Source: CAZEFK01 sp964511405
GTDB lineage: Bacteria > Pseudomonadota > Alphaproteobacteria > Elsterales > Elsteraceae
DNA length: 28,978 nt
Reading direction: 5' to 3'
NCBI GenBank assembly: GCA_964511405.1
Contig: CAZEFK010000088.1
Location: forward strand, 1 to 28,978
The notes under the pieces are model-generated. The model did no database searches. It was not told the origin of the DNA and was given only the letters and a program-made list of their open reading frames with translations. Below, piece by piece: positions 1-8,200 of the stretch. The position numbers and the translations under genes are program-made. The stretch's first letter is position 1, and each line of letters opens with the position of its first letter.

Positions 1-434
1 CCCAGGGCGCGCCGCCCCACGACTGGCTGCAGAACCTGGGCGGGTCGATCGGCATGGGCCTGCCGGTCGCGACCGGCGCCGCCGTCGCCTGCCCGGGCCG
101 GCCGGTGGTGTGCCTGGAGGGCGACGGCAGCGGCATGTACACGCTGCAGGCGCTGTGGACCCAGGCGCGCGAGAGCCTGAACGTGACCACCGTCATCTTC
201 GCCAACCGCTCCTACGCCATCCTGCGGCACGAGCTGGCCAATGTCGGGGTCGGCAATGTCGGGCCCAAGGCGCTTGACATGCTCGACCTCGGCCGGCCCG
301 ATCTGGACTGGGTGGCGCTGGCCCGCGGCATGGGCGTACCGGGCGCCCGGGTCGAGACCATCGATGCCTTCATGGACCAGTTCGCCTACGGCGTCGCGAC
401 TCCCGGCCCCTACCTGATCGAGGCGGTGCTGTGA
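1..434 (+). CDS. Acetolactate synthase-like TPP-dependent enzyme, C-terminal part (5' truncated)
   Basis: Reading frame is open from base 3 and ends at TGA 432-434; the N-terminal domains lie outside the window. The visible 144 residues are the C-terminal pyrophosphate-binding domain of the acetolactate synthase / benzoylformate decarboxylase superfamily. GDGSGMYTLQALWTQAR followed by IFANRSYAIL is the TPP/Mg2+ signature (GDG, then an Asn about 27 residues later). Such enzymes decarboxylate or condense 2-oxo acids. The sequence looks like the stand-alone large-subunit paralogues of Proteobacteria (the IlvB-like group often called 'acetolactate synthase large subunit'), not necessarily the biosynthetic enzyme. 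Its stop overlaps the GTG start of the glutathione S-transferase gene, so the two are co-translated. Substrate cannot be read from this fragment. Confidence 0.85.
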   Translation, partial: QGAPPHDWLQNLGGSIGMGLPVATGAAVACPGRPVVCLEGDGSGMYTLQALWTQARESLNVTTVIFANRSYAILRHELANVGVGNVGPKALDMLDLGRPDLDWVALARGMGVPGARVETIDAFMDQFAYGVATPGPYLIEAVL

Positions 435-1168
435 GTGCCCCGGCGCTGACGCTCTATGGGTTCGGGCCGGGTTTCGGCCTGCCGGACCCCAGCCCGTTCG
501 TGACGAAGGCGGAACTATTATTGAAGCTGTCGGGCTTGCCCTATCGGATGGCGGTCGGCAGCCGGGGGCAGGCGCCGAAGGGCAAGCTGCCTTATTTGCG
601 CGACGGCGACGTCCTGATCGGCGATTCGACCTTCATCCGCCGGCATCTCGAGCAGCGCCACGGCATCGACTTCGAGCGCGGCCTGTCCGCCGAGCAGCGC
701 GGCATCGCCTGGGCGATCGAGAAGCTGTGCGACGACCACCTGTACTGGCTGTTGGTGCAGCTGCGGTGGCTGGACGACGACAATTTCGCGCGCGGGCCGG
801 CCGGCTTCTTCAAATCCGTTCCGGCGCCGATACGACCGGTGATCCAGGCGGTGATCCGGCGCAGCGTGCGGCGGACGCTGCATGGCCAGGGGCTGGGCCG
901 GCACAGCGCCGACGAGCGCGCCGCGCTGGCCGAAACGGGCTTCGCCGCGATCGCCGCCGTGCTGGGCGACAAGCCCTATCTGATGGGCGACCAGCCCTGC
1001 GGTGCCGATGCCACGGTGTTCGCCTTCGTCGCCGGGGCCCTTTGTCCGCTGTTCGAGGGCTCGCTCCGCCGCGCCGCGCAGGCGCAGCCGGCGTTGGTCG
1101 CCTATCGCGACCGCCTGATGGCCCAGTACTTTCCGGCGCCCGGTCAGGCCAGCTCGACACCGTCATAG
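431..1168 (+). CDS. Glutathione S-transferase family protein (metaxin/Fax-like)
   Basis: 245 aa from a GTG start that overlaps the upstream stop (GTGA), indicating translational coupling. The N-terminal thioredoxin-like domain (about 8-85) contains PSPFVTKAELLLKLSGLPY and KLPYLRDGDVLIGDST: the cis-Pro and Ser/Asp-Ser positions of the glutathione site as found in metaxin/failed-axon-connections type GSTs. The helical C-terminal domain (about 95-235) includes YLMGDQPCGADATVFAFVAG, the N-capping box typical of GSTs. Probably cytosolic. Function in detoxification or in handling products of the neighbouring TPP enzyme is possible but not shown. The last 25 bases overlap the 3' end of the convergent Uma2-like gene. 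Confidence 0.85.
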   Translation: MSAPALTLYGFGPGFGLPDPSPFVTKAELLLKLSGLPYRMAVGSRGQAPKGKLPYLRDGDVLIGDSTFIRRHLEQRHGIDFERGLSAEQRGIAWAIEKLCDDHLYWLLVQLRWLDDDNFARGPAGFFKSVPAPIRPVIQAVIRRSVRRTLHGQGLGRHSADERAALAETGFAAIAAVLGDKPYLMGDQPCGADATVFAFVAGALCPLFEGSLRRAAQAQPALVAYRDRLMAQYFPAPGQASSTPS

Positions 1169-1695
1169 AGTTCGGCCAACGGCAGCTCGATGCCGATCTC
1201 GGGCAGACGCAGCACGGCGTCGGCGGCCAGGAGATGCCCGATCCAATCGCCGCCGGCGCGCTCGAACTGGGTCCCGGCCATCTCGGTCTGGGACAGCACG
1301 ACGTACCGGCGCACCGACGGCGTGGCGGCATAGTCCTGGTTCTTGACCAGCAGATCGATGCGCGCCGTGCTGTCGCTCAGGATCTCGAAGATGACCACGG
1401 GCTCCGTCACGACCGTCGCCTGGGTGGGCACGGGCGTACAGACGACGAAGCCATCCGGGTACCGGATCTTGCCGGCGGCCTCGATCTTGAGGTCATGGCC
1501 GACATAGCGGCAAGGCTGGCCGCGCAGCCGGCCGCCGACCGAGATCGCCAGGTTGCGCTGGATGAAGGCGTGGGCGACCGTGCCGCCGGTCATGGCCACC
1601 GCGCGCACGCCGTCGAACTCGTGGCGCAGCGGCTGCTGCTCCTCCCAGGCGAGGAACTCGGCCAAGCTCATGGGGCGGTCCCAGGCGACGCTCAT
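1144..1695 (-). CDS. Uma2 family protein (DUF820, PD-(D/E)XK nuclease fold)
   Basis: 183 aa, close to the usual 180-200 aa of the family. Matching features are the opening MSLAEFLAWEEQQP, the H25-E26-F27-D28-G29 box, YPDGFVV with the conserved Asp, and FEILSDST followed by a Lys and a Tyr, the E...S..T...K...Y pattern of the PD-(D/E)XK fold. Uma2/DUF820 proteins are predicted endonucleases, abundant in cyanobacteria and some alphaproteobacteria, and mostly of unknown biological role. It is the last gene of a minus-strand run (glycosyltransferase, SDR, carboxypeptidase, Uma2), 30 bases after the carboxypeptidase stop, and its end overlaps the convergent GST gene by 25 bases. Confidence 0.85.
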   Translation of the reverse strand: MSVAWDRPMSLAEFLAWEEQQPLRHEFDGVRAVAMTGGTVAHAFIQRNLAISVGGRLRGQPCRYVGHDLKIEAAGKIRYPDGFVVCTPVPTQATVVTEPVVIFEILSDSTARIDLLVKNQDYAATPSVRRYVVLSQTEMAGTQFERAGGDWIGHLLAADAVLRLPEIGIELPLAELYDGVELA

Positions 1696-1725
1696 GGCTC
1701 AACCTAACATGGCACGCGCCGGCGC

Positions 1726-3240
1726 CTATTCGGCCGTCAGCAGTCCCCGGAAGTCCTCGACCAGCTGCGCCAGCGACGGTTCGTGCAGGTACATCATGTG
1801 GCCGGCATCATAGTAGCGCATGGTCACGCGGCCGGCGTCGATGCCGTTGCCGGCGATCGTGTTCTCGACCGCAAAGAACGGCGTGGCCAAGTCATAGAGA
1901 CCGTTGGCCATCAGCACCCGCAGCGACGGGTTCTCGCGCTGCAGCCGGCCGAGCTCGGGCGCCAGGTTGATGTAGCCGGGCCAGCGCGACGGGCTGTCCT
2001 GTTTCGGTCCGTGCCAGTCCCATTTCTGCAGGGCGTCGCGGTTGAACACGGTGTAGGGGCGCTCGCTGTCGACCGCCAGCGTCCGGGTCAGGTAGTCGTT
2101 GATCGTGGCGGTGTAGGCGGTATCGATGGCGTAGGCGGACGGGTCGGCATCCGGCGCTTCGCCGACATCGTCATAGTCGCGCCCCAGATAGCGCGAATCG
2201 AACCGGCCGACGGTGCGGCCCTGGTCGCGCAGCAGCTCCTTGCGGAAACGCGAGGGATCGATGCGCAGGTTGGCGCGGTCCAGCCAGGCTTCCGACAGGC
2301 CGCTGTAGCGGGCAAGGCGGCGGAGCACGCGCCGGCGCCGGGCCTCGGGTAAGCGGCTGCCGGCGAGCAGGGCGCTGGCATAGTCGCCGAGCGCGAAGTC
2401 ACGGACCTCGTCGAGGAAGGCGCCGCGGTCGGTCGGCGCCGGCTGGATGCGGCCATGATAGAGCGCGGTCGCGGCGTAGGTCGGCAGATAGCTGACGTCG
2501 GGCAGGGTATTGCCCTTCTCGAACCGGGCCGTATGGAAGTCGATGATCACCGAGATCAGGCCGAGGCCGTTGAACGCCACCCCCGCCAGACCGCCCATGA
2601 GCTTGCCCGCGACGGCCACGCTGCGGGTGGTGCCGTAGCTTTCGCCCGCCAGGTAACGGGGCGAGGCCCAGCGCTTGTGGACGGTCAGCCACTGCTTGAT
2701 GAAGTCCGCGATCAGCTGGGCGTCGGCGTCGAGGCCCCAGAACTCTTCGGGCTTGGCTTCGCCGAGCGCCCGGCTGTAGCCGGTGCCGACGGGATCGACG
2801 AACACCAGGTCGGTCACGTCCAGGCAGCACAGCGGGTTGTCGATCAGCGGATAGGGGGCCGGACCGGCGCCGGTGCCGTCGCCCGGCACCACCAGCCGCT
2901 TCGGCCCGAAGGCGCCGAGATGCAGCCACAGCGACGCCGACCCCGGGCCGCCGTTGAACAGGAACGTGACCGGGCGCCGGGCCGGGTCGGTCCCATCCTC
3001 TTGCAGGTACGAGAACGAGAAGATGCTGGCGCGCGGCTTGTCCTGCGCGTCCTTGAGGTGGATGTCGGCGGCGATCGCCCGGTAGGCGACGGCGCGGCCG
3101 TGGAAGCGGCCCTCGTGGCGGGTCTCGTAGCGCTGGGGCTCGGGGATCGGCGTGGCGGCGGGCTTCGTCGTGTCGCCACCGTCGGCAGCGCCGTCGAGGG
3201 GCAGGACCGCCCGACGGGCGGCGGCATCGGCAACAAGCAT
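1726..3240 (-). CDS. Peptidase S10, serine carboxypeptidase-like
   Basis: 504 aa with the alpha/beta-hydrolase carboxypeptidase arrangement. The oxyanion region is FLFNGGPGSASLW, the nucleophile is Ser201 in AGESYGTTRS, and the acid and base are Asp450 (ANGLYDLATPF) and His481 (YYDAGHMMYLHE). These are the S10 signatures; members remove C-terminal residues from peptides. I chose the ATG at 3240 because homologous-looking sequence starts only after it; the frame stays open to 3435 but that part is out-of-frame sequence of the SDR gene. From this start there is no obvious signal peptide, although bacterial S10 enzymes are often exported, so location is open. It lies 22 bases after the SDR stop, in the same direction. 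Confidence 0.88.
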   Translation of the reverse strand: MLVADAAARRAVLPLDGAADGGDTTKPAATPIPEPQRYETRHEGRFHGRAVAYRAIAADIHLKDAQDKPRASIFSFSYLQEDGTDPARRPVTFLFNGGPGSASLWLHLGAFGPKRLVVPGDGTGAGPAPYPLIDNPLCCLDVTDLVFVDPVGTGYSRALGEAKPEEFWGLDADAQLIADFIKQWLTVHKRWASPRYLAGESYGTTRSVAVAGKLMGGLAGVAFNGLGLISVIIDFHTARFEKGNTLPDVSYLPTYAATALYHGRIQPAPTDRGAFLDEVRDFALGDYASALLAGSRLPEARRRRVLRRLARYSGLSEAWLDRANLRIDPSRFRKELLRDQGRTVGRFDSRYLGRDYDDVGEAPDADPSAYAIDTAYTATINDYLTRTLAVDSERPYTVFNRDALQKWDWHGPKQDSPSRWPGYINLAPELGRLQRENPSLRVLMANGLYDLATPFFAVENTIAGNGIDAGRVTMRYYDAGHMMYLHEPSLAQLVEDFRGLLTAE

Positions 3241-3262
3241 GGGGCAGGATCCGGCGGACGGG

Positions 3263-4006
3263 TCAGACCGACAGGCCGCCATCGACGACCATGACCGCTC
3301 CCGTCGTGAAGGCGGATTCGTCGCCGGCCAGGTAGACGGCGAGCGCCGCGATCTCCTCGGCGGTGCCGAGCCGGCCGAGCGGTTGGCGCGCCACGAAATT
3401 CGGCCTGACCTCCTCGGGCTTGCCGAGGGCGGCAATGCGCTCGTCGAGAGAGGGGGTCGCGACGGTGCCGGGCGCGATGGCGTTGCAGCGGATGCGGTGC
3501 TTCACATAGTCGATCGCCACCGACTTGGTCAGGCCGATCACGGCCGCCTTCGAGGCGCCATAGGCGCACCGGCTGGCCACGCCTTTGATCGACCCCGCCA
3601 CCGACGCCATGTTGATGATCGAGGCGCCGCGGCCGGCCGCGACCATCGCCGGCAGGAAGGCCCGAATCATCAGGTACATGGCGCGGACGTTCAGGTTGAA
3701 CGAGACGTCCCAGTCCTGGGGCTCGCACTCCAGCAGGGCGCCCTGGTGAACATAGCCCGCGCAATTGAACAGCACGTCGACGGCGCCGAGATCGGCGGCG
3801 ATCGCGGCGACCCCAGCCTCGTCGGTGACGTCCAGCCGGCGCGTCGCAAGCCCGCCCTTGCCGTCCAGAACCTGGAGCTTGCCGGCGTCGATGTCGGTCG
3901 CGACCACTTGGGCGCCTTCGGCCGCGAACATCAACGCGGTCGCCTGACCGATGCCCTGGCCCGCCGCCGTGACCAATGCCCGTTTGCCCGTCAGCCGCCC
4001 CGCCAT
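3263..4006 (-). CDS. SDR family oxidoreductase, DHRS6 / 2-keto-3-deoxy-L-fuconate dehydrogenase-like
   Basis: 247 aa classical short-chain dehydrogenase. TAAGQGIG (13-20) is the dinucleotide loop, Asp38 in VVATDID predicts NAD(H) preference, N81-C-A-G is the structural motif, and Ser135, Tyr149 and Lys153 (YGASK) form the catalytic set. VVDGG near the C-terminus is also typical. The order of segments (LFNCAGYVHQG, DWDVSFNLNVRAMYLMI, IRCNAIAPGTVATPSLDERI) closely matches the DHRS6 / type-2 3-hydroxybutyrate dehydrogenase group, whose bacterial members include 2-keto-3-deoxy-L-fuconate dehydrogenases. The ATG at 4006 is preceded by GGAGG at a normal distance, so I prefer it to upstream candidates. 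Substrate is inferred; the fucU gene in this window makes a deoxy-sugar acid plausible. Confidence 0.9.
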   Translation of the reverse strand: MAGRLTGKRALVTAAGQGIGQATALMFAAEGAQVVATDIDAGKLQVLDGKGGLATRRLDVTDEAGVAAIAADLGAVDVLFNCAGYVHQGALLECEPQDWDVSFNLNVRAMYLMIRAFLPAMVAAGRGASIINMASVAGSIKGVASRCAYGASKAAVIGLTKSVAIDYVKHRIRCNAIAPGTVATPSLDERIAALGKPEEVRPNFVARQPLGRLGTAEEIAALAVYLAGDESAFTTGAVMVVDGGLSV

Positions 4007-4022
4007 GCGACGCCTCCATCCG

Positions 4023-4985
4023 TCATCGTTCGCTGGGGGCCGTCTTAGCACCGTCATCGGCGGCCGTCTGCATCAGTGCCACCGCCGCGGCGCCCAACGC
4101 TTCATCGACCTCGACCTCGATCCAGCCCAGCGGCTGCGGCGCCGACCAATCCGGTGCAGCCTCGGGAAAATCCAGGTGCCAGCGGTCCAGGAAGCGGTCG
4201 AGGTTGCGGTCCAGGCAGGCATGCAGCCAGGCCAGCTTGGCCGGGTCCTGGTGCAGCCAGCGGCTGCCGGCCATGAACCGGCCGAGCTGCGGGATGATGG
4301 TGGCGCCGACCCGCAGCCCGGCGCGGCGAGCCCGGAACGCCAGGTCGTAGTCGTCGAAGCCCAGCGGCGCATAGGCGGCGTCGAACAGGCCGACCTGATC
4401 GATCAGACGCCGGCTCAGGATCAGCGGCGAGCGGATCGCAATGTCGCTCTCGACCACCGGGACCCGCAGCCGGCCGTCGCGCACCTCGGGCACAATCAGA
4501 TGCTGCTGGCGCTCCTCGAAGCGGCCGAACGGCCGGTCGAGGCGGCGGCGGCTGCGGCGGGCGTGCGGTGTCGGCGCATCGTCCGGCGCCGGCCCCGTGT
4601 CGCCGATTCGCCGCCATTGGGCCGCGAAGCCGCGGCCGCACAGCAGGTCGAGCCCGAACTCGCGCATGGCCTGGGCCGCGCGGTCGAGCCAGCCCGGCGA
4701 CAGGATCAGGTCGTCGTCCTGGACGATCGCCACCGGATCGCCGCCGGCGATGCCCAGGCCGACATTGTTGGCACGCGTCTCCCACAGGTCGGGCGTGGTG
4801 AGTCGGATCCCCGGATAGCGCGCCAGGATGCGGTCGGTCCCGTCGGTGCTGCCGTCGTCGATCAGCACGAACTCCGCACCCGGCGCCGACGCGACCAGGG
4901 CGTCCAGGAAGAAAGGCAGGTAATGCGCCTTGTTGTGGATGGTGACGACGATGCTGGCGGTCATCGGAGCGGCCGATCTTCGCAT
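4023..4985 (-). CDS. Family 2 glycosyltransferase (GT-A fold)
   Basis: 320 aa. The GT-A core starts at once: SIVVTIHNKAHYLPFFLDAL, then LIDDGSTDGTDRIL, IVQDDDLIL (metal-binding DDD, the DxD equivalent) and FDDYDLAFRARRAG (the acceptor-side ED-like motif). Transfers a sugar from a nucleotide donor; acceptor unknown. No membrane segment is evident, so cytosolic or peripheral. Start is uncertain: ATG 4985 is used, but ATG 4964, right before the core, is equally possible, and neither has a clear ribosome-binding site. It is the first gene of the minus-strand run with the SDR (16-base gap) and is divergent from the giant RTX gene. The long C-terminal tail after about residue 240 is not recognised. 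Confidence 0.85.
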   Translation of the reverse strand: MRRSAAPMTASIVVTIHNKAHYLPFFLDALVASAPGAEFVLIDDGSTDGTDRILARYPGIRLTTPDLWETRANNVGLGIAGGDPVAIVQDDDLILSPGWLDRAAQAMREFGLDLLCGRGFAAQWRRIGDTGPAPDDAPTPHARRSRRRLDRPFGRFEERQQHLIVPEVRDGRLRVPVVESDIAIRSPLILSRRLIDQVGLFDAAYAPLGFDDYDLAFRARRAGLRVGATIIPQLGRFMAGSRWLHQDPAKLAWLHACLDRNLDRFLDRWHLDFPEAAPDWSAPQPLGWIEVEVDEALGAAAVALMQTAADDGAKTAPSER

Positions 4986-5072
4986 GCGATGGTGTGTAGT
5001 GCTGATGGTATAGCTCGTTTGGCGCGGAGCATCGGGAATTTGCTCGGCGATCGAGCGAATCGCTGTAACTCT

Positions 5073-5101
5073 TTGAAGTTGTGGTTTTGTCGGGGTGTGA
5101 T
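5073..5101 (+). promoter_or_regulatory. Candidate promoter of the RTX gene in the AT-richer divergent gap
   Basis: The 224-base gap 4986-5209 is clearly richer in A and T than its surroundings, especially 5130-5200. TTGAAG at 5073-5078 and TGTGAT at 5096-5101, 17 bases apart, each match 4 of 6 sigma-70 consensus bases. The giant gene has a good ribosome-binding site, GGAGAGG at 5200-5206, before ATG 5210. The rest of the gap shows no gene and no clear operator. The promoter assignment is weak because it rests on two partial hexamers. Confidence 0.25.
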
Positions 5102-5209
5102 ACAGCGGCCGCGCCAGAATATCTAGGAAAATCCTGCCAATTTAAAATTTGAATCAAAATCCGGAACATCCGCGCGTCATTCAATCTGCTATCTAAAATG
5201 GAGAGGTAG

Positions 5210-8200
5210 ATGCCGGATCCGACCTCGGCGGCTCCCACGATTGGGGGCCTCAACGGTAGTTCCGTGTCCACGACTACCGGTGCCGGGCTGGCGCTGCTGG
5301 ATCCGGGGGCGGCGTCGCTGGTGAGCGACCCGAACAACCCGGCGAGCTTTGCCGGCGGCAGCATCGTGGCGTCGCTGGGCGGCGGGTTCGCCTCGCAGGA
5401 CGAGCTGTTCATCGGTACCGGCAACGGCATCGGCTTCCAGTACACCGGCGGGGTCAGTCAGCTGACCTACAACGGTGCGGTGATCGGCACCGAGACCGTC
5501 GGCAGCGGCAGCGGCGGTCCGCTGGTGGTGTCGCTGACCGGCGGCGCCAGCCTGGCGGCGGTGGATGCGGTGCTGCACGAGATCGAGTTCGAGTCCGGCG
5601 GCCTGGGCAGCGGGCCGCGCTCGGTGGCGGTAACGGTCAATGACGGCACCGGCGCGCCGAGCAGCCAGGCCGCGACCGTGACGGTGTCGGTGGCGCCGGG
5701 GGCGCCGCACTTCTACGGCCTGAGCGGCGGCGCGGTGACCGCGGGCGCGGGCCCGGTGCGGCTGACGCAGTATGGCGGCGAATCCGACCCCAACAACCTG
5801 CCGAGCACGTCGGGGGCGGTGCTGACGGTGGCGGTCACCGGCAATGCCGACCCGGGCGACCTGCTGGGGCTGGCCGCGGTCGGCGGCATCGCGGTATCGG
5901 GGAGCACGGTCTACGACAACGGCACGGCCGTGGCGACCCTGTCCGGCGGCGCCAGCAGCACGCCGCTGACCGTCAGCTTCAACGGCGCCGGCGGCTATCC
6001 CGCCGGCATCGTCTCCAGCGTGGTGGAGGCGGTCGACCTGGCCGCCAGCCAGGCCGGCAGCGGCCCGCGCACGGTCACGCTGACCTACAGCGACGGCGTC
6101 ACCGGGGCGCCGGCCGGCACGGCGACGACCACGGTCAGCGTCGCGCCGCCGCCGCCGGTGGCGCCCACCATCACGGGCCTCAACGGCACGACGGTGGCGA
6201 CGACGGCGGGGGCCGGGCTGGTGCCGCTGGATCCGGGGGCGGTGTCGCTGGTGAGCGACCCGAACAACCCGGCGAGCTTTGCCGGCGGCAGCATCACGGC
6301 GTCGCTGGGCGGCGGGTTCGCCTCGCAGGACGAGCTGTTCGTCGGTGCCGGCAACGGCATCGGCTTCCAGTACACCGGCGGGGTCAGCCAGATGACCTAC
6401 AACGGTGCGGTGGTCGGCACCGAGACCATCTGCAGCGGCAGCGGCGGCCCGCTGGTGGTGTCGCTGACCGGCGGCGCCAGTCTGGCGGCGGTGGATGCGG
6501 TGCTGCACGAGATCGAGTTCGAGTCCGGTGGCCTGGGCAGCGGGCCGCGCACGGTGGCGGTGACGGTCAATGACGGCACCGGTGCGCCGAGCAGCCCGGC
6601 CGCGGACGTGACGGTCTCGGTGGCGCCGGCGGTGCCGCAGTTCTACGGCCTGGGCAGCGGCGCCGCGGTGACCGCGGGCGCCGGCCCGGTGCGGCTGGCG
6701 CCGATGGGGGGCGAGATCGACTACAACGGCCCGCCGAGCACGTCGGGGGCGGTGCTGACGGTGGCGATCACCGGCAATGCCGACCCGGGCGACCTGCTGG
6801 GACTGGCCGCGGTCGGCGGCATCGCGGTATCGGGGAGCACGGTCTACGACAACGGCACGGCTGTCGCGACGCTGTCCGGCGGCGCCAGCAGCACGCCGCT
6901 GACCGTGAGCTTCAATGGTGCCGGCGGCTATCCCGGCGCCATCGTCGACAGCGTGCTCGACGCCGTCGACCTGGCCGCCAGCCAGGCCGGCAGCGGGCCG
7001 CGCACGGTCACGCTGACCTACAGCGACGGCACCGGGGCGCCGGCCGGCACGGCAGCACTGCAGGTCAGCGTGTCGTCGCCGGTGGTCGGGCCGGTGATCG
7101 CCAATTTCAGTGGCACGATGGTCGCGACCACGGCCGGGGCACCCGCTGCCGTCATCGACCAGCGCGTCCCGGTGGTGATCAGCGACGCCACCGCCGCCAG
7201 CTTCTCCGGCGGCAGCCTGACCCTGTCGATCACGGGTAACGCCGACCCAAACGACCTGCTCGGCCTGGTCAGTGCGAACGGCGTGTCGGTCTCCGGCGGG
7301 ACCGTCGCTTGGAACGGGTCGCCGATCGGGACCGTGACGGGCGGCAGCGCGGGCGCGCCGCTGGTCGTGAGCTTCACCAGCGCCGGGGTCGGCGCCAGCG
7401 TGGCCAGCGCGGTCCTGGACGACATGACGTTCCAAGCTGCGGCCACGGGTGCCGGCCCGCGCACCCTGACGGTGTCGGTCTCGGATGGAACCGGGGTGCC
7501 CGCGGCGGTCGCCAGTGCCACCGCCACGGTGGCGCCGGCCGTGCCCACCATCAACGGCCTCGCGGGCGTCACCCTGGACTACGTGATCGGCACGGGTCCG
7601 GCGTCCATCGCTGCCGGCGCGCCGGCGCAGGTGGTCGAACCCGGCAACCCGAGCAGCCTCTCGGGCTCGACCCTGACCGTGTCGATCACCGGCAATGCGG
7701 CACCGGGCGACCAGCTGGGACTGCAGAGCCTGCGCGGCATCTCGCTGGCCGGCGGCGTGGTGCAGTACAGCGGCGTCGCCGTCGCCCACATCTCGGGCGG
7801 CGGCGGCAGCACCCCGCTGATGGTCAAGTTCGACACGGCCGCCGCCTCCAGCGCCGCCGTCAACGCCGTCCTCGACGACGTCAGCATCATCGCGACCACC
7901 GTCGCCCAGCGGACCATCACGACCGCTTTCACCGACGCCAATGGCGTCAGCGCCGCGCCGGCGGTCAGCGCGGTCGCCGTGGGCGCGGCCCCGCAGCCGC
8001 TTGCGACCGTGGCCACACCGACGGTGCTGCAGCCGCAGAACCCGGGCGACCTGGTCGGTTTCCGACTGCAGAACAACCAGGCCCAGGCGCAGGGATCCCA
8101 GATCATCAGCTTCGGCCAGGCTTTCGCAGCAGGCCAGCTGATGCCGGGCACGCAGCTGATCGCCACCATCGGCGGCCAGCAGATCCCGGTGCAGATGGAC

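Noticed and set aside
3241..3435. 65-residue N-terminal extension of the S10 carboxypeptidase
   Set aside because: Low-complexity Ser/Arg/Pro residues that re-read the end of the SDR gene in another frame; the ATG at 3240 starts the family-like sequence.
5231..7985. CRISPR or other non-coding repeat array
   Set aside because: The repeats are long, in frame, and encode beta-rich protein domains; there is no short repeat/spacer structure.
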